A stretch of 64,000 nt of DNA from Zeugodacus cucurbitae (lineage: Eukaryota; Arthropoda; Insecta; Diptera; Tephritidae), in NCBI RefSeq assembly GCF_028554725.1, contig NC_071667.1, forward strand, positions 13,127,501 to 13,191,500. Reading direction: 5' to 3'. The translations under genes and the position numbers were made by a program. The notes under the pieces were generated by a model that did not search any database, was not told where the DNA came from, and saw nothing but the letters and a program-made list of their open reading frames with translations. The first letter of the stretch is position 1; each line of letters starts with the position of its first letter. Shown here piece after piece: positions 59,433 to 64,000 of the stretch.

Positions 59433-61384
59433 AAGATATACACTTAACGAAAATTCAAAAATTAAAAATTTAATTTTTCAAAATCCTGACTATCCCTAAC
59501 CCCTTAAGCACACAGTCAACGAGAGCAAGGTCAATTTTCGGAATCAGTAGTCAATCTACTGCACTTCTTGGAAGCATTGCTTTGAACTTGATATTTTGAT
59601 ATTTGATCTATAACTCTCAGCAAAAAACTGCATTTTATGTATATATGTATTCTTTTAAATAATATTATCTTCAATACGATTTTAGGAACCTTTCTCCAAA
59701 ATACGTCAAAATTGGATTAAGATCAAAGATTCAGAACTTCAGATATTTAGAAAAAGCATGCCAACTAATTCTGGTGATTCTGGAATCAAAAATTTATTTC
59801 GTTTTCGCAAATCAATCATTACAATTGGAAAAGGACTAAAAATAAATTAATCACAATTACCCAAAAAAATTACATAAGCATAATTTCGTAGATCTTTAGT
59901 AAATACTTATTAAAATAAATGACAAAATTCCACGAAACAACATTAAAATCATATTCATTAACAAAATTGCTTTTGCTCTCTTGTATGCCCGTCACATTCG
60001 TTGGAGATGTAACACTTTCAATGGAATCTGCATAACAATTATTATTTCAAATCTAAAGCTTTGTAAATGAAATCGCCAAAGCAAAGCATACAACTGTAAA
60101 TGTCTAAGGGTAGAAATTAATGAAACGACATTCATAAGAGTACAGCAGAGTCTGAGCGCTGACAAAATTTTGGCAGAAAGCCCACAATCAAAAGCAGGCA
60201 GAAAATAAAGATTTGGAAAAATTGGAAATGACATGATAAAAGCAGCAAGCATAAGCAGTATGGAGGCTATATGCAGACAAGAGCAAATAAAAATGCATAA
60301 ATGGGGCTGTGTGCGCGCACAAAAACCATTCATAGCAATATGCGCCAAAAACTAATGCCTAGCGGCACAGCCTCTCACTTGGCACAAGAGCTTTAGACGG
60401 AAGCTGCGTGCGTATTGCAGCTTTATTGCTGTTGTCGCAGTTGTTACAGCTCTATTGGCCATTAGTGATGTTGCCAGATTTTGCTTTTTGTGCGTCTGTA
60501 TGTGTGTATTAATAATTTAAATTTATTTTTATTTTCTTCTATATAATTACATGTTATGCTTTATTTTTAGTATAACACACATAGCACGAATTTCACTTTT
60601 CAATTATGTATTATAATTTTTACTTAAGCCCTAAGCATTCATAATAACTACACACAGGAGCACATATGTATGTATGTACATATACTTCTACGAGTATACA
60701 CTTGCAACAGTGGTATATGTAATTGTACGCATTTGAAATGGAAAGGCTCTCTGCATATTATTATCGTTGCAAAAAAAAATAATAATAATAACGAGCAAAT
60801 ATTAAATTTGATGAAATGTTGGCAAACCAACATACTCGTACTACACCCACAAAACAGTTGTGTTGTAAGTAAGACAAAAGCTCCCGAACAACGAGAAGCC
60901 ATTCTAATTTTCGGCCATTACAGTTTATTGTTATTTGTTTTGCATTTTTGGGGGCGCTGTGCAGCACTGAGATTTGTTCATGCTGTTTTGGCTGCTTTCG
61001 CTTCATTTACCAGCTTGAGGGCCCACTCACACTCTCTCGTATACATGGCGTGGCAATGAGCTTTACTGCCACATTGGAAGCCTACTGGCTTTTCGCTTAC
61101 ATTTTTGGCTGTTTTTTTTTTTTTGTATCATACAACAACATCATCTGTTGCAGTGGGTACTAAAAAATAGACAACAAACGTGATAAAGTGCATTACCACA
61201 TTTTAATTTTGTTTAATGAGCCAAAATAATATGGGTTAATAACATATAATGTACGTTTGAAAAGTGTGTTGCATAGAAATAATAACAAATAAATAATAAA
61301 TGAAAAATAATTTTGAAGAAATTAATAAGGAACGATTTCTTGTTCAACAAAGTTCTCTATTATAGGTCTGTCATACAGATTTTC
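59433..61384. other. Non-coding stretch, nothing recognised
   Basis: AT-rich with ATGTATGTATGTACATATAC near 60667 and several chance frames (60670-61059, 59992-60348). None has a recognisable domain. Confidence 0.45.
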
Positions 61385-62114
61385 AAAGATTCAAGAGATT
61401 ACAAGATGAAATTGACGCAAGAACTGAAACCGCTTAACCACCAGAATCGTCGTATATTCGAGAATTAGGCTGAGCAATAACTGGAAATTTATGTGGATTT
61501 TCATCGAAAAATCATGTTCAGCGATGAGACTCATTTCTGGCTGAATGGCTTCGTCAATAATCAAAATATGCGTTATTGGTCAGACAGTAGTCCACACGTA
61601 CTCCATGAGTCACCATTGCATCTCAAAAAAATTACGATTTGGTGCGGTTTATGGGCCGGCGGCGTCACTGGGTCGTACTTTTTCCGTGATAATCAAAACC
61701 GGCACGTTACTGTGATTGGGAATCGCTACCGCTCAATGAATTGAATTGGATCATATGAACTTGGACAATATGTGATTGCAACAGGACTACGCCACAAGCC
61801 ACACATCGAATGTCACAATCGCTTTTTTGAAAACCAAGTTTGGTGAGCGTGTTATCTTACGAAATGACCCAGTCAATTGGCCGCTTTGGTCGTGCGATTT
61901 GACGCCGTTAGACTATTTCCTGTGGGGCTACTATGGTTTGACTATGGTCTATGCGACCTAGCCAGCGACGATTATTGAACTTCGTACGAATATCGAACGG
62001 CAAATTGCAGAAGTATCGGCCGATTTATTGGGTTCAGCGTATGGACTTCTGCAAGCGTGCCCGTGGTGATCAATCCAATGAAATCGAGTTCCATACATAC
62101 TGGCATCGAATGTA
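61385..62114 (+). pseudogene. Rosa-like mariner (DD41D) transposase pseudogene
   Basis: Reads YKMKLTQELKPLNHQNRR, two in-frame stops (61466-61468 and 61478-61480), then DFHRKIMFSDETHFWLNGF with the first catalytic D, WCGLWAGGVTG, a frameshift near 61744, QQDYATSHT with the second D (G is usual where Y stands), KTKFGERVI and DLTPLDYFLWG with the third D. There are 41 residues between the second and third acidic positions, the DD41D spacing known from the rosa group first described in Ceratitis. It ends with NEIEFHTYWHRM and TAA near 62114 after another frame change. Both the N-terminal DNA-binding region and the terminal repeats are not recognised, so this is a truncated dead copy. Confidence 0.85.
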
Positions 62115-64000
62115 ATTTCACAGGAATAATTTCACAAATAGTAGCGCTCTTATTGAAAGCCCCTTTATAAAACCCCATTTATATGAAGCTGAATAGAGAA
62201 CCTCGATGTATGGGAGCCACACAAATGCAATTAGTTTCTATCTTCTTCTACTGAAGCTACCAGAATATATTCTACCTAAATTTTGCGTTTCTTTATTATG
62301 TGAGTAATTTGACAGAGATAGTGAGACCAAATCGCTAAAAACATGCTCTTCGATTGATAAGGTCTTATAACTTATATTTGCACGTCATGCTTACATTGTA
62401 CTGAATAATATACTTTCATATATTAGTTTCAGGTTATCACATTTTCTATTGCGATACACCTATCGATACACCTCGCCGCATTGACATATGTTCAGAGATA
62501 AGAAAAGCATGTTTGACGGCAATGTTCAATTGTAATATATTAGAGTGTACAATATCATTACAATGTAAGTGCACTTCATTAAAGTAAAAACATATAAAAA
62601 ATTTAGCAAAATTAAGTAATTTAAACGTAAGCATATCTTTAAGAAATAGTATTTATTATCTTAATAAGCATAAGAGCCCATACCCCTTTTATGTTTAGAT
62701 ACAGCAATGACCGTTATAATGGTTTGGCCTTTACATCTCTTAACCGCTTTGGATTGTTCTATGACAACCAACAATTTTACCACTTCACTGAATGTCGTTG
62801 GTGTTTCCCCGGTCTTTCCTTCTTTATCTTAAGTGTTTTTATGGTCGTTTTGGTGTGGCCATTAAGGACGATTATAATTGTCAACAGCAGCTGCTGTTCG
62901 CAATGAACAAAAGTGAAGAAACAATAAAAAAAAAACGTAAACGTAAATGGAAAACAATAACACTTGTTGAAATAATTGGAATTTTCTTACTCTGCAAACG
63001 GCACATCAAGTGTCAACCAGCAAATAGACGCTCGTCAGTAAATACTTTTAACAAAATGCTAACATTGACTACTTACTCGTACAATGTACCACTAATAATA
63101 TATATGTATGTATGTTTCTATGTGTATTTGTACAATTACTACAAACTCATCTAATCGTTCGCCAGCCATTTCATCAACTAATGTCAGCTGCTCTTCAACA
63201 TAGCGCATTAACTATAATTTGAGAGAGCATAACCCCGATGCAGCAGCTTTGTTTATTGCAAGAAATGTGCAGTATTAAGTGAGTGGTTTACTGCTCTCTA
63301 AAGATGGCCCCGAAAACCCCCGACTAACGAGTTTCATGCGAATCAGATGAATTTTCAAAAATGCCGTCTGCCATTTTAGTTTTCTGGGGTTATTTCAAAA
63401 CCTTGATCGCATTCCGCGACTCTAAAGCCATAAGGCACACATAGTCAGACAACCAGGTCAAAACACAATTTTTTTGTGTGGTTGTATTATTTTAGTTAAA
63501 ACCTAAGTTATATTTTCTCAATTTTGGCCTTAAATATCATCCATTGCATCTCTATAAAGGTCATCGTTACCAAAAAGGTGTATTTGTGGGAAAAAATATA
63601 TAATTTGTTTAATAATAATGGCATTAGTAAATAACACGGGTCAACACAAAATTTGACCATAACTTTAAAGCAGTAAATTTCCATTGTTTAGGTCTTAATT
63701 AGACGCAAAAAAAAAATATGCCATGAAAAAGTTTGAAAAAAGACACCGTTTTTACGATATTTTTTAAAATATGTGGTTTTAATTTTTAATTAAAAATGAA
63801 ATCACTTAAAGAAACATTTTAATTAAGTTTTACTATCAAAATAACTTACAAAAATGTAAAAAGTAACTTAAAAGTGCACACTTTTACTTTTTTTTATATG
63901 TATAGGCACTATCTCTTATTTAACCCCAAATATAGTATTATTACTACAACTTTTACAAAAGCAAACTTTATACGAAAAGAAGGTACTTTCTTGTCATTTT
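62115..64000. other. Non-coding stretch, nothing recognised
   Basis: Frames at 62691-62906 and 62792-63154 overlap in different phases and have no known domain. The last 700 bases are AT-rich with poly-A tracts. No RNA gene found. Confidence 0.4.

Noticed and set aside
60670..61059. 129-codon frame
   Set aside because: Contains an AAT repeat giving poly-N and no conserved block; another frame and the opposite strand are also open.
62691..63154. Two overlapping frames of 71 and 120 codons
   Set aside because: Different phases over the same DNA, lysine run from poly-A, ending in TATGTATGT repeats; no domain.
1..64000. CRISPR arrays, bacterial operons, tRNA or rRNA genes
   Set aside because: No spaced identical repeats, no ribosome-binding-site/ORF chains and no cloverleaf or rRNA-like segments were recognised; the content is that of a fly nuclear genome.

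Overview
The window is eukaryotic, AT-rich and intron/intergenic-like: no operons, no long host ORFs, and dense transposable-element (TE) debris. The TE mix points to a higher dipteran, most likely a tephritid fruit fly. It includes RTE-like endonuclease/reverse-transcriptase copies, a rosa-type DD41D mariner, jockey/LOA-like fragments, Helitrons, pogo/Tigger elements and many copies of one dispersed repeat. That assignment is inference from family resemblance; no host gene here fixes the species.

The commonest component is a dispersed repeat that I call family T. One end reads AAGTAAGGAAGGGCTAA, then the hairpin TTCGGGTGTAACCGAA, then TTTTATACTCTCGCAA. The other end is GTTGCGAGAGTATAAAA. The body has recurring GGGCGTGGC/CGCCCAC blocks. 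About a dozen copies or pieces occur (811, 4018/9213, 12673/15211, 21022, 22838, 24915, 32809, 39416/40945, 46790/48465, 47346, 50425, 54690, 57669/58279). Some are head-to-head or tail-to-tail foldbacks.

Layout. 1-1.1 kb: unannotated DNA and a T copy. 1.26-3.24 kb: RTE copy A (+), broken, with its 3' end tandemly duplicated. 4.0-9.85 kb: a foldback T copy that received RTE copy B (-), which in turn has a Helitron at its 5' junction (6952-9212). 12.67-15.94 kb: a second foldback T copy holding a complete pogo/Tigger transposon (12982-15208) whose spliced 527-residue transposase is open throughout. 17.5-18.6 kb: an RTE 3' scrap and a non-LTR RNase H fragment. 21-26 kb: T copies and a jockey-like remnant. 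29.2-30.9 kb: RTE copy C (-), nearly the same as B. 31.95-32.11 kb: an almost perfect palindromic MITE. 34.9-36.3 kb: RTE copy E with an internal duplication. 39.4-41.1 kb: a T copy with other repeat material in it. 43.8-44.5 kb: RTE copy F. 46.8-49.1 kb: a T copy with a composite insert. 49.35-49.78 kb: a compact candidate small gene (TATA box, 90-codon ORF, AATAAA). 52.8-53.85 kb: RTE copy D. 53.87-55.51 kb: a second Helitron (-). 57.67-59.43 kb: a T copy carrying a pogo-like MITE. 61.4-62.1 kb: a decayed rosa-like mariner. The rest shows no recognisable gene.

Together this is a layered TE archive, with family T acting as the landing ground for at least three other element classes. The only element that looks capable of making a full protein is the Tigger-like transposon. 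The only host-gene candidate I would test is the 49.4 kb ORF.
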